Shown here one piece after another: positions 26,726 through 38,115 of a stretch of DNA of 64,000 nt. A program made the position numbers and the translations under genes. The notes under the pieces were generated by a model. It was not told where the DNA came from. It ran no database searches and saw nothing but the letters and a program-made list of their open reading frames with translations. Location of the stretch: the NCBI GenBank assembly GCA_018902385.1, contig JABSSW010000018.1, positions 558,001 through 622,000 on the forward strand. Direction: 5' to 3'. The stretch comes from Physcia stellaris (lineage: Eukaryota > Ascomycota > Lecanoromycetes > Caliciales > Physciaceae). Position 1 is the first letter of the stretch. Each line of letters begins with the position of its first letter.

Positions 26726-28598
26726 TCAACAGCGGCATATCCCCGCAGCACCCCTGGCTCCGAACGCAGCGCCCGTGGTCTCCAGATCCGCGCCCCGCGT
26801 CTCGGGCATGTAGATTGTGGAGATGACGACCGTGACGAGGAGACAGGTGCCGAAGAGGAAGTAGATTGCGGAGGAGGAGCGGGAGAGCAGGATTGGGGTT
26901 AGGAGGGCTACGAAGAAATTCGTGATCTATGTTACGGGCGATGTTAGGGGTGGACAGGGAGACAGAGGCAGAGACGTACACAATTGGCGCTTTGAGCGAG
27001 ACTCACTGCTGTAGCGCGCGTGGCGACGGGTTGGATCTCTGAGGCGAAGAGCTTGACGCCCACGGCCCATGCTGAGCGTCCGTTAGTAAGATTACCCAAA
27101 TAGTGAATGCTGGCGATCTTACTCATCGAATACACGATAGCGAAGATGTAGATCATTAGGATCACGATCCATCTGCCTGCACCGGCACCACTGTGCACGC
27201 TCTTCGAAGCATACAGCGTTCCCATGATGGCCATGCATGTGAATAGCACGAGACCGCCGTAGATGGTGGATGCTCTACGGCCCCAGCGGTCCACGAAGAT
27301 GACGGCTAGGATGGTGAAGGCGAAGATGCAGATTGCTGAGACGCCGGAGGCGAGGAAGGACGCTTCTGAGGAATCGAGACCGGCTTGTTGGAAAAGGAGG
27401 GGTGCGTACTGATGGTGTTAGTAAAGTAATGTCACGTGTAGAGAGAATAGGAAATTCCACTCACAAAGATCACGCCGTCGATGCCGCTCAATTGCTGCAT
27501 GCTCATCAGGAACACGCCGAGTAACAGAGGTTTCCGCGTATCTTTCCGAAAGACCACCGTGAGATCGGCCCAGTTCTTTTGCATTCTCTCCCTCGCGTTC
27601 TTGGCTTTCGCTGCGGCCTGAGTGGTCGGAATCTCAACCACTTCGGCGCCAGCCGGCGTTGCCGAGTCTTTCAGCAGGTCTTTCTCGCGCTCTGCGCTGG
27701 ATACACCAAGCTTGTCCCAGACGCGGCTGGCTTCTTCCTTGCGGCCCTTGTAGGCCAGCCACCGTGGCGATTGGGGTAAGTAGAAGAATGATGCAATTGA
27801 GAGAAAGAACGCGAGACCAGATTGCATCGCCAGTGGGAGGCGCCATGATAGAGACGAGTCTATGCTTACAGTGCCGTAGCAGACAAAGAAGCCGACGACT
27901 AGGCCTAGGGTGATGAAGAGCTGAACGACGGTGCAGAGGGGTCCTCGCCACTGTGGAGGTGATATTTCGGCGACGTATCTGAGCATCGAGATTAAATAGT
28001 CGGATTAGATGAGTGTCGTTGGCTTGGTGAAACAGTCGAGGTTGAGCTTACACGACCAAAGTACTTAGGAACATGCCTTCCCCAAAGCCAACCACACATC
28101 TTCCCGCAATGAACATACCCAGATGGACTGCAGCGGCTTCGACAGCTGCACCCATAGCGAACAGTAGAGCACCAATAGCTAGACAGCGCGTTCGGCCTAG
28201 GCTATCTGATAAAGCGCCAGAAAAGAGCGAAACGAAAGTAGCGGAGATCAGGATTGATGAGACGATGATACCTTCGAGGGAGGATGAAATCTCGCCAAAA
28301 GCGGACGTGAATTCTGGCATTGTGATCACGGGGCCAATAGTCGATGTGTCGAGTCTGAAAAGCGACTCTCACTTTAGCAAACAAGGAAGTCAGAACGCCT
28401 CAAAAGTAGGAGCGCACAGGATATAGACATTGAATAAAGTGAGATCGAAATAATCAGAAGGAAAAGCAACGTGACGGAGACCAACCCATTCAGCAGTCCT
28501 CCTAGAGCCACGATTAAAGATGCAGTGACATAAACAGGAGGATTACGCATAGTCCGCAACCATTGCTTTCCACGAGTGACAAGCTGAGCTCCAGCCAT
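26726..28598 (-). CDS. MFS transporter, sugar porter family
   Basis: A 12-helix plasma-membrane proton symporter or uniporter of about 502 residues, probably for a sugar or a related polyol or acid. Six exons from the ATG ending at 28598: 28486-28598, 28052-28354, 27465-27978, 27123-27408, 26980-27071, 26726-26926; all junctions are GT-AG and keep frame. Family signatures: GLDTSTIGPV after helix 1, GALSDSLGRTR, GRCVVGFGEG, YVAEISPPQWRG, LPQSPRWL before the central loop, QQLSGIDGVIFYAP in helix 7, DRWGRR and MPETRG at the end. The C-terminus is short and odd (GAAGICRC). Beyond the stop the neighbouring frame stays coding-like for about 85 nt, so a slip at the GGGG near 26744 is possible. Divergently transcribed from the epoxide hydrolase gene. 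Substrate not assignable. Confidence 0.9.
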
Positions 28599-29103
28599 AT
28601 TGTAACAGTTCGTCAATGGAGGCCAGGATAATTTCTATGGCAAGCAGGAAGGGCTTGAACGTGTTTCCTGTTCAGGAAGTTAGGAGAATAGGTCAACGGA
28701 TCCGATCTTAGGCTTTATTACACATACTCTTGATTGAAGCGGACAATTAAATTTTCTTTCTGAAGAGAATCATCCGGTGAACCCCATTTACGGGCGCACT
28801 CGCTGCTTCTATACAGATTGAGAGGAGGTTTTGGCTGGTTTGGCTTGGGAGGATTAATAATCTCCTCGCTCCGATTTGCCCCGAATGCGTTTCCGACGTC
28901 ATCCATGCCAGGGATATGTGTTCCGGATTTAAGGATGACTCAAACTCCGTCAGCAATGACTTCATCCAAATGCTGACAGTTGCAAATGTGATAGCTGTTA
29001 AGCCTCCCGTTATATCTTCCTTAAACCTTTGGATAGTCGCTTCGAGTGACGGTCAAGTAATTTGCATCAGCTTCATTGACATTCGTAGGTCCAGAACGTA
29101 ATC
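28599..29103. promoter_or_regulatory. Divergent promoter region, MFS transporter and epoxide hydrolase
   Basis: A 505-bp gene-free segment between the start codons of two divergent genes. It must hold both promoters, which could allow co-regulation. I cannot point to a specific operator. Confidence 0.5.
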
Positions 29104-30503
29104 ATGGCCTCGCCAAAACCATTCACGATCAATGTCCCGCAAGAAAAGATTGACCGTCTCAAGCAGAAGCTGGCTCTTGCGGATTTTCCAGACGAGCTTG
29201 ATCAATCCGGATGGGATCTTGGATCTCCATTGGCCGATATCAAGAAGTTGACCCAAGCTTGGCAAGGTCACGACTGGAGAGCAGCGGAAAAGAAGCTGAA
29301 CGAGTTCCCCCAATTCCACACGGACATCGAAGTCGATGGCTTTGGTACCCTCGATATCCATTTTGTACATCGCAAGGCAGAAGATAAAGATGCAATCCCG
29401 CTGCTCTTCGTGCATGGCTGTGAGTATCTTCTCTCTTCTGCCATAGCCTGCCCATACTTGGTATTGCGATGATGCAGTCTCATTCTTTATTAGGGCCCGG
29501 CTCTTTCATTGAAGTTCTCAAGATCCTTCCTCTTCTCACTAAAACTCCTTCTTCCAACGATGTATCATTCCACGTCGTTGCGCCTTCTCTCCCAAATTAT
29601 GGTTTTAGCCAAGGTGTCTCGAAACGGGGCTTCGCTATTGCACAGTACGCCGAAACATGCCATAAGCTAATGCTTCAACTGGGATACGAAAACTACGTGA
29701 CTCAAGCGGGGATTGGGGTTATTTGATCACTCGTGGGATTGGACGACTGTACCCAGAGAATTGTATGGCCAGCCATTTCAACATGATCCTGGCAAAGTCC
29801 CCCGATAGCGAAGAAACCCCATTGAAATTTGACGCGGCAAAGTACAGCGATAAGGAAATACAAGGACTGAAGCGGGCACAGTGGTTCAGACAGGAAGGAA
29901 TGGGTACTTTATCACTTCCATAATCTGCTAGGCTTGATTTGACGTTGTCCAGGTTACAACGTAGAGCAGTCCACAAAACCACAAACTCTCGCCTACGCGC
30001 TTCAGGACTCTCCTGTCGCACTTTTGGCATGGATTTACGAGAAACTGCATGATTGGACGGACGACTACCCGTGGGACGTCGAGGAAGCACTGACGTGGAT
30101 CAGCATCTACCAATTCAGTCGAGCCGGACCTGCCGCCCCACAACGGATTTACTACGAGGTGGGACATACCAGCGCTGATGGTCCTGATCCAAGCAAAATC
30201 TGCACATATGATACACTCCAAGAATATAACGACAAAGTTCCAATAGGCTTCACTCAAAGTCCTCGAGATCTGTGCATTTTACCGAGTAGCTGGGCTAAAA
30301 CCTTAGGGCCGGTGGTTTTCGAGCAAAGGAACGAAGAAGGAGGGTACGTAATTACTCCAGCTTTCTCTCAGCTGGGTTGAGAATTGACCATTTGTAGGCA
30401 TTTCTACGCTTATGAGAAGCCCGAGCTTCTCGTGCGAGATTTGAAAGCGATGTTTAGCAGAGATGGGGAGACATATAAGCGAATCTCTAAGAAGTACAAA
30501 TAG
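29104..30503 (+). CDS. Epoxide hydrolase, microsomal-type alpha/beta hydrolase
   Basis: Opens epoxides to diols by an Asp-ester mechanism; likely detoxification or catabolism of about 407 residues. Exons: 29104-29419, 29494-29903, 29953-30343, 30398-30503, with GT-AG introns of 74, 49 and 54 bp. The N-terminal EHN domain ([19 protein letters not shown]... WDLGSPL) is followed by the oxyanion motif HGWPGSF, whose Trp codon is split by intron 1. A C-terminal GGHF with Y and E near it gives the catalytic His. The nucleophile region GDWG sits where the frame breaks: one more G in the run 29708-29711 restores [18 protein letters not shown], and all downstream splice phases then agree. The start ATG gives the usual family N-terminus. 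Good family match; substrate unknown. Confidence 0.88.
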
Positions 30504-31184
30504 CTCCACATTTCTTTCGAGCAAGAGTCTAGAGTAATGCTTTTCGAACACTGAATGATTAAGCAGACTCTCCAACCCCGAAGTCTCTTCAGTCCCTCAC
30601 CTTTAATAAAGTCGAGTGCCGACGAACCCACTTCTGAAGGCATCTGAACCAGTATTGACACTACTTAGAAAAATCGTGGAGTACTAAGCTTCGTCTATGT
30701 CATATTCACAACATACTAAGAATATACATCACCAAACCGGATGCACCTCCTTTGACACATTCCTGTTTGTGTACTTATCTCACGCAAGTGGATTCGACGT
30801 AACATACGTAGAGCCTTATATCAACATCTCATCGGAACCTTGGTGGTGCAGTACAATGCATTGGTGTCATTTCTTTCCTTTGTCATATCACCGGCTCCCA
30901 TTTTTTTCATCACTGCCGAACGACACCTAACAAGATCGTGTCACATGAGCACGGCTTACGTAATTTTATGCTCTTGTTCGCTATCTGGCCCTCTTTGAGC
31001 TATCTAATCCCTTTGTTCGCAGTCTACTTTGCAGGTTATTCAGTGTCTAGTTATACACTCTCTAACCCCAACTGCGAGTGCTGTAAAGCCAGCGAACGAA
31101 GTGATAGTTCTGCTTCACTCAAGTGACGTAGATGTCATACATATGATCCTTTCTTGAAGTCAAACGCCGACCAAGAACCAAACC
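30504..31184. other. Intergenic
   Basis: Space of 681 bp between the epoxide hydrolase stop and the next + strand gene. No coding-like stretch was seen. It probably holds the terminator of the former and promoter of the latter. Confidence 0.55.
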
Positions 31185-31959
31185 ATGTCCAACGTTGCCG
31201 AATCCAGAACCATCGATTCACGACGCAGCGGAAGAAATCCTCAACTAGATCCACAAAGCTTATGTCCACCCCCCATCCCGATCACCAACCCATCGCAGCA
31301 ATTCAGGTACCTAGACCTCCCCCGAAATCCGCAACATGATCCTCCTCCTCTCCCTGCAAGCCTCCTCGCGAATCCAACAACAGCCCACCCCCAGAAAAGC
31401 CACCCGCGGCAACGACGGCCTCAGCTTCCCCACCCCCCTCCTCGCCACAAACCACCAAACGCGAGACGAAGGCCTGGCAATCCTCTTCAGCAAAAACGTC
31501 CTCGGCATCGACCTCATCCCCGGCGACGTATCGCTCCCGCCCTGGATCAAGCACCCAAGCCACCTCTCCTGCCTCCGAAACGTGGACCTGCATCTCTTCC
31601 CGCGCAAATGCTCCCGCTTCACGCTGAACGAGACCACCATCCCCCTCGTCGCCCAGTCCCTACAATCCTGCCAGAATCTCGAGTCTGTGAAACTTACGCT
31701 CTTTCATAATTCCGAGACTTATTTTCATAATGCGGGGTACTATAAACTGGACTCTGTGGCGCATATCCATTCCATCGCCGCCTATTTCGGGGGTGTGGGG
31801 GCGAGGATGGAGATCTGGCTGTGCGATACGGCCAGGAATGAGGGGGATGAGATCTGGTCTTCGTGGAACCGTGCTCGCGCGCCGCTTGAGAGCGCGCCGA
31901 TGGTGAAGATGGCTGAGAAGGCGACGGCGAGGTGGGTTTATGAGGTCGAGGGCTGCTAA
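31185..31959 (+). CDS. F-box-like / 2EXR-type fungal protein
   Basis: Starts MSNVAESRTIDSRR and carries the FRYLDLP-EIRNMILLLSL type N-terminal helix seen in fungal F-box-like and 2EXR proteins. LLATNHQTRDEGLAIL follows, the usual second block, then LFSKNVLGIDL. About 257 residues in all; such proteins are lineage-expanded and mostly of unknown role, some acting as ubiquitin-ligase adaptors. The LDLP and EIRN halves lie in different frames: the break is in the five-C run at 31319-31323. Codons end mostly in C in the first half and in G in the second half. No second domain is recognised. Confidence 0.6.
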
Positions 31960-33542
31960 GTTTACGGATCTGCGGTTTCTTCCGAAGTAGGAGTATCGGC
32001 GTTGTGGGGGGGTTGAAGGGATTACGGAGAGAATGCAACAACGGATTCTGGAGAATCGGGTTTCAGCTACAGGGAATTAAATACGGTCGTGGGTAGCTGC
32101 GTTATGGTCCCTTCGTTCGTGTCAGCTTTAGGGTTGGTTGGGTGGTTGTTTCCATTGAGCACTCGAACTGACAACCGTTATATGCCGCTGTATGACTGCT
32201 GACGTGCTTTTACTGTTGGAAGGTTTCCCCTAGACACCCAATTCGCTGGGTCCTGAGCTCGGATTGCGACATCTAGTTCAGTGCTTATAAGTTTTTCTTC
32301 CTTCCCGTATGCCGTAAACGTCCCGTGGTCTTTCTGTGTGAATGGATTTTTGGCCTTTAAGGAAATAGAAAAAACTCACTTGAATACTTTTGTGGATGCG
32401 CTCGGATTGGAACCCCTCCTTCCTTCTACAACCCAAAACATCTTCCTCCTCCCGACTTCAGAAATCGCAGAAATAGATTCGAACAGATAATCTGTGGGTG
32501 CCTCTCAAAACGCAGATAATACTACTCTTCTATGACAATGTTATATGCCTTATGCCGCGCTCAAAGAATCCCAATAAACTGCAATACACGGACCTAATTA
32601 CTCCACTATCACCTCCACACCTCCATCCTTGGCCCTACCCATCCAACCTCCTCCCCACCTTCCCCTCTCTCATTCTTTTACATAAGCAGCCTCTGATTGG
32701 TTTGCCTCGACAAATTCCACAACGAGACTTTCCTCGCTCTCAACATCGTGGTGGGAAAGCCATACTTGTGACTCTGTTCTCGGATACATATCTGCATCTA
32801 GATCTACGATTCACGAATACAGTCCCTCACTAAGCTCACAAGCCACGAAGTCATTGAGCGAAGTGCTTCTAAGTTTGATTCCTCCCCACGAAGGTTCTTC
32901 AATGCCATTTTTAATGCTCCAAGCTTTGTTCGCCAGGATTTGCCAGCGATATCGGGAATCTCAACATGGTATAGCTGCATCATTGTTGGGATGAGTTTTG
33001 ACGAAGAATGAGATCCAGAGATGTAATCGCAAACCCCGGTCGCGAGATTTTGTTTGCTTTACTACGCTTAGTGGGAAAGAAAAGCTGGACCGCTGACTCC
33101 TTTTTCGATACGTTTCCTTATTTCAATACCTGGCAGCGATATCTGAGCAACTCGGAAAGAAACAGTATGGTGTTGTGGTTTAGAGACGAAAGCTTTGACA
33201 TTGAGTCCTTACTTCCATGTGTACCTGATTTTACGGTCTACTTATGCTACAAAGTTCTTCAGTGCCTCAGACAGGCTAAGGCATTGCAAACTTCGAACGG
33301 TCGCGCGGGATTCGAAATACATTCCGGATACGAAAGCAGTCAAACGAATCTTAAGACGACCACCATTCTTCACAGGAAGTAAGCGAAGACTATTTAAACT
33401 CAAACTTTTCCTCATTGTGCAAAATGGCGGTTTGTCTAGGTAGGTTATAGATGGCCAGTCTTGCTTTTTCTCCCTGTATCACTGACAATTCAGCTCAAAT
33501 GCTTGCGCATAGACAGTCCCTCCACTGCTATTGACGGTTCAA
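31960..33542. other. Intergenic, about 1.6 kb
   Basis: No gene is supported. The longest ATG-started open frame, 33008-33382 (124 codons), has no family resemblance or intron context that I can recognise. The segment is moderately AT-rich. Confidence 0.5.
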
Positions 33543-35645
33543 TTACTTAGCTCCCTTCCGCGAATCAAAATCTCCCAACCCAAGCTCCCTAGCCCTCTCC
33601 ACAGATAACCATCGTCCTTTATTACGTTGTGTCGGCGCATCACCATACATATGCGCGTTCCTGTAGTGACACCTCAAGTTGCTCGGATCTAAAATCTCAG
33701 CATCACAGCCAGGGACAATACAATAGTGATTGTCTCCCCCCTGGCGTCTCGCCACAAGATGTCGCATGTCACCGAGACTTTCGCGGACACAGTGCGGGTT
33801 CTGCGTGAACCTGAATTGAAGATCACGGAGCAAGATCCTACGACCCCGTCCCGCTCCCACAGCGACTGTCCACGAAGGGAGTCTTTCATCGAAAGGGTCC
33901 TCGCTCCTTTCATCAACCCTTAGGCTTTCGAAATCGACTTGGAAAGTCCGCGTCGCTTGATTGACTAAACGATAGCACAGCGTGAATCCATGTTTCGGGA
34001 TATGGCCTGGCTGGGTGCATGCCTCCACATCTTTGCTTGATTGGAGCGTTGTGTTTGCTGATAAGAGAAGATGCTCCTGGCAGTAGTCGCGGAATGTGCG
34101 GCACACGTCTAGGCAGCTGGCGCGGGTTTCCGGGTCGGTCACGTACGCGAGGATCTGGATGTAGATCTCGGTTGGAAAGACGCCTTCACGGCCTCTAGCG
34201 AGGGGGGACATTCGGCGACGGGCGGCGGCGTCGAGGATGTGGGTTATGGCGCAGAAGGTGGATTTGTCTTTTCCTTTGACGCGAAACCTGTAGGTTTGGA
34301 CGGATGGTTCGTGGGCCAGAGATGAATCATGTGATTCTGTGATTAACATTTCCTCAGCATCAGAATCATCGTCGCTGAGCTGGGGTTCGAGGCCCGGGCT
34401 TTGGTAACAGTCTTCCAATTCCGAGCTGAGACTTTCTGTGATGTCGAAAAGCGGTAGAAGAGCACTATGCTGGACACCGCCGTTGGCCAGAAGGCGGATC
34501 AGGACTACATGCTGGATGGACATCAGGACAGCATCAACACAACTTGCTGGACAATTTTCACGACAGTATCCGACGACTCGGTCCACACCATCGTCAACAG
34601 CCCGGCTCCCATCGAGTCGAGTAGTAAGCACAACAAGCACATTATCAAACCAATAAATCATCTGCCCGGCGGGAAAGGCCGGTAAACCGTCTGCCAGGCA
34701 GCTACCACTCATCGCTAAGCTCATGGCTTCCGGTTGCCGTTCGTGATCTCCCTCGCAGCTGACCAGAGCATGGACTCTGTCGTAACCGAACAACGTGCGC
34801 GTGGAACTCGCTGTGTTTAATGCCTGTACGTGCTTTCCACCCGCTGCTAGACACAGAATGGTAAAGGCGATCTCCTGGAATGGTGCATCTTCGGCATCCC
34901 ACTGGGGCAGTGTTGTTGCCAGAGGGGTTTTGATATAGTTCGACCACACAGAGAAGAGGAGCAGGTGGAGGATGGGGCCATGCCGACGACGCCAGGGAAT
35001 ATCTGCCAAGGACTTAGGAGTAACAATCCTACGAGCAGGGTCTCGATACTCATACATTACAGAATTCTCAAGCTGCTTCTTTTCATACCTGCTAACTCCC
35101 AACTGCTCTTTCTGATCTTTCAAAGGCAGAGCAGCCTCTCCCCCCATTCCAGGAAACAATTCATGCAGCAATCCGACTTTCGCTGCCATCCTCCTAACCT
35201 CAATGATCCCCGCCCAGTCGATATGCGGCAGCTCTTCAAGCGCAAATTGGAGCCCGTCACCCACGTCCAGGACCTGACGATCGAGATCCACAATGAAGAC
35301 CCAATCTACATGAGAAGGGATAAACCAGCGCGGCGCCCCGTCCTCTTCGCGATGCGCACGAGGAGCCATGGGATTCCTAGATTCGAAAGCCGAGGGCTGG
35401 ACGGCCAGGTGCTCTTCCCAGAGTTTTTCTCGCTCGCTCAGCTGCGAGCGTTGCGCGGCTAGCCAGGAAAGGTATTCCGGATGGGAGGAGGGGATTCGCG
35501 AAATGAACCAGGTGCCCAGGTTCTGCACGGAACCGAGCCCAGAACTGAGCATGGTGTAAGTTATTGTTATCGTGTAGTAGCGCTTGTGGAAGCGGTAGGC
35601 TTGGTAGCCGCCGTCGTCCCTGTAGGCGTGGGGAGACCATAACAT
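33543..35645 (-). CDS. F-box protein with C-terminal zinc-finger-like motif
   Basis: Single-exon gene of 700 residues from the ATG ending at 35645. No domain is recognised in the first 450 residues, which look like a fungal lineage-specific region. An F-box-like helix pair, FPTEIYIQILAYVTDPETRA, spans residues about 490-528. A C-x4-C-x12-H-x4-H pattern at residues about 642-664 (CIVPGC...HYRNAH) resembles a C2H2 finger. An acidic stretch (SDDDSDAEE) lies near residue 415. F-box proteins usually link targets to Skp1-cullin ligases; whether this one does is inference. The ORF is uninterrupted, unlike several neighbours. Confidence 0.75.
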   Translation of the reverse strand: MLWSPHAYRDDGGYQAYRFHKRYYTITITYTMLSSGLGSVQNLGTWFISRIPSSHPEYLSWLAAQRSQLSEREKLWEEHLAVQPSAFESRNPMAPRAHREEDGAPRWFIPSHVDWVFIVDLDRQVLDVGDGLQFALEELPHIDWAGIIEVRRMAAKVGLLHELFPGMGGEAALPLKDQKEQLGVSRYEKKQLENSVMYEYRDPARRIVTPKSLADIPWRRRHGPILHLLLFSVWSNYIKTPLATTLPQWDAEDAPFQEIAFTILCLAAGGKHVQALNTASSTRTLFGYDRVHALVSCEGDHERQPEAMSLAMSGSCLADGLPAFPAGQMIYWFDNVLVVLTTRLDGSRAVDDGVDRVVGYCRENCPASCVDAVLMSIQHVVLIRLLANGGVQHSALLPLFDITESLSSELEDCYQSPGLEPQLSDDDSDAEEMLITESHDSSLAHEPSVQTYRFRVKGKDKSTFCAITHILDAAARRRMSPLARGREGVFPTEIYIQILAYVTDPETRASCLDVCRTFRDYCQEHLLLSANTTLQSSKDVEACTQPGHIPKHGFTLCYRLVNQATRTFQVDFESLRVDERSEDPFDERLPSWTVAVGAGRGRRILLRDLQFRFTQNPHCVRESLGDMRHLVARRQGGDNHYCIVPGCDAEILDPSNLRCHYRNAHMYGDAPTQRNKGRWLSVERARELGLGDFDSRKGAK

Positions 35646-36157
35646 CTTTAGGAAAAATGGATTGTGTAGGATATTGATCTAATTCTTATAGGACAGATTA
35701 AAGGACACGGACCGATTAGCTGGGTTTGCCGCTCCTCTACTGGGTTTTATGGGTGTTGAAGTAATTTAAGGGGAGCGTCTCGCTGGCTCTTGTTCTTCCC
35801 GCAGGTCTCTTTTCTAATGCCTATAGACCGACTTGATGAAGCAAGGGACAATTAAATGCTAGGCAACAGCATGACCTTTTAGACTAGCTGCTTCCATTTC
35901 TGCATGTCTCACATCTTACGCCACGTCCATTGATCCAAGCTGCATTGTACTTTGTCACAGGATGGAGGATTACTTCAAAGGTGGTCAGCCCCTCAATCTC
36001 CGCCACGCATACCAATGCTTCGCGTGGCCGAGTACTCTTTTGCCGAGAGCAGAGGTATTTTAGAAAACCGGACCTTGCGTCTGCTCACTTGAACGTACCA
36101 GCAAGGTCTCCACGCTGGTTTAAAGGCTAGGTACCTTCTCAGATGAAATATACTCTT
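35646..36157. other. Intergenic upstream of the P450 relic
   Basis: No gene is recognised. The N-terminal half of the neighbouring P450, about 250 residues, should lie here but cannot be read in any frame. Confidence 0.5.
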
Positions 36158-37302
36158 CGTTAGAGGAGCACCGGAGCCGATACGCGCCACCGTGGATCCT
36201 GCAGCAAAGCATTTCGAAGTGTGGCATCGGGTTAGTGGACGACATCCTTAGGCAAACTTGGAACTGATGGGTCTCTTAGGATGTGGATGGGCCAATTCGA
36301 CCGATGGAAGGAGAAGAAGAACGAGGACTTCTTCGAGAAGGCCCGTCACCGGACCATCTTCCACGAACTCATCAGCAGCGAAATCCTTCCTCCCCAAGAA
36401 AAGCAGACGATTCGCGTCATTCAAGAAGCTGGTGCCATGGTTGGCGCTGGGGAGAAAGCACATCTCAAGTGCTGACGGCTTTGACCTATGCTCTTATAGC
36501 CAACCCGGACAAATTAAGGAAGCTTCGGGAGGAGCTTCGTACTGTTATGCCACACTCCAACTCTGATGCGCCGAGTCTGAAGCAATTAGAGAAACTTTCA
36601 TACTTAGTACGTATGCCTTGGTCTTCGTACCAGATTGTGGCTTATTTGATGGTTTAATTACCTTGCAGACGTGGATGTGTCAAGGAAGGCTTAAGGTACG
36701 CTGTCAGAACGAGACTGAGTCTCATCAACAGTATTGACGATCATCGAGACTTCGCACAGGGAAAATCGCTCGCCACCAACGTGTTCTGCGTGATCAAGAC
36801 CTCTACTACAGAGACCGGAAAATACCGGCCGGGGTAAACCTCGCATTACAGTTATATACCTACCCAGATTAATGCTTTGCAGACGATCGTCAGCATGACA
36901 ACCATCTTCCAGCACATCGACCTGGACATCTTCCCAGATCCGCATTCTTTCCTCCTAGAGCGCTTGGTTGGCCTCAATGGCAAGGAACGTCAGAAGTTCG
37001 AGCATAATCTGGTACCCTACTCGAGAGGCTCCTGTCAATGTTCCGGCCTGAAGTAAGTGAGACCCTTGATCCCAACTTGCTTGTCCTCTTCCTTCGGCCT
37101 TCCTACACTAAGCTAACCCAAGACCAAAAGTTTGACGAACGCAGAGTTTTTCATGGCAATACCCACCGTGCTCGCCCGTTTCGATCTGCAGCTTTTCGAG
37201 TCTGACGCGTGGGACACGGAGATGGCGGGGGATGCCGAACATCACTCTCCACGAGCTGGCTCTACTGGCGTTCAGGTCTGTGCGCGTCCATCGACGCACT
37301 AG
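36158..37302 (+). pseudogene. Cytochrome P450 relic, N-terminal half lost
   Basis: The C-terminal half of a fungal microsomal P450 is clear. A HRTIFHELISSEILPPQEKQ block (near 36345) is followed by the I-helix region QEAGAMVGAGE, which breaks frame at AAA 36455-36457. ALTYALIANPDKLRKLREEL and LEKLSYL follow, then an intron-like gap. VKEGLR (ExxR, near 36680), VSMTTIFQHID, FPDPHSF and the heme loop SRGSCQCSG come next. A 3' intron with GTAAGT (near 37052) joins to NLTNAEFF and a normal C-terminus ending at 37302. The PER motif reads LER and the stretch between ExxR and VSMTTI is scrambled. No membrane anchor, proline hinge or first 250 residues are readable; a faint EHRSRYAP...QQSISK near 36160 may be a remnant. 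Not expected to be functional. Confidence 0.8.
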
Positions 37303-38115
37303 ATATGAGGAGTGGAGACTTCATAGATCCATACAGCTGAACCGGGCGCGGGAGAGGCTCTTCGAGAATTTGCTTGGCACTAAAGAATAATGATAAGCGA
37401 CTTTGCGTAACCCATAGAGTCCTCCAGTAGTCTGCGAGCAGGATTGTATACGGATTCATCGCTGGGCTATCACACTTGAATACAGCATGATCACCGTCCA
37501 CGACCGGATGAAGTGAATTCCGATAGATAGATATCGGTGCTTGTGACTAGCAGTGGATCTCTTCCTCGATCCATACGACGCATGATATAATCGCAGTGTC
37601 CCACGTATCTTCCACATACCTTTTCAAAGAATTCTTGGTCCGTAGAGTAGGATGGTAAGAGAAGTCCGTACGGATACCATCCCTTTCCGTGATCATTTGT
37701 ACTTCCCTCCTTACAAAATTGGAATCAGCAGGAAGAAGACTGGGTCTGAGTAAGGAGGATCAGACTTCTAACAGCGTCTTTCGCTTGATAAGAGATGGTT
37801 GTCTGGCTCAAATCGCAACGTATCAAAACCAGGCTTCCCAGAGCCCTCCGCTATAATGCGTCTGCTATAGCCCCCCGAAAGACTTGGTGTGCCCTGGTGT
37901 GGTATGGGGCGGAAGTCCGAATATAGAACCGTATTGGCGATATCGTTGGTCGATCCGACCCGTCTTAGCGAAACACGCATCTCCGAGAACGTTTCAAAGA
38001 ATGCCACATATGTTATCAGACACATATCCATGGTGATGAGAAAACACAATCTTTCCGTGGGAGCATCAAGCCACATCAAAAGAAATCGTATCGCAGCCCA
38101 TGAGACCACACCAAC
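37303..38115. other. Intergenic, about 0.8 kb
   Basis: Lies between the P450 relic and the next gene. A 214-codon minus-strand frame (37768-38412) overlaps the next gene antisense and has no family features, so it is not called. Confidence 0.5.

Noticed and set aside
2-30503. A single secondary-metabolite cluster from the NRPS to the epoxide hydrolase
   Set aside because: The transporter is a sugar porter rather than a drug-efflux type, no cluster regulator or other tailoring enzyme is seen, and the left side is missing; proximity alone is weak.
33008-33382. 124-codon + strand frame
   Set aside because: ATG-led but without recognisable domain, signal, intron context or skewed codon use; chance open frame is likely.
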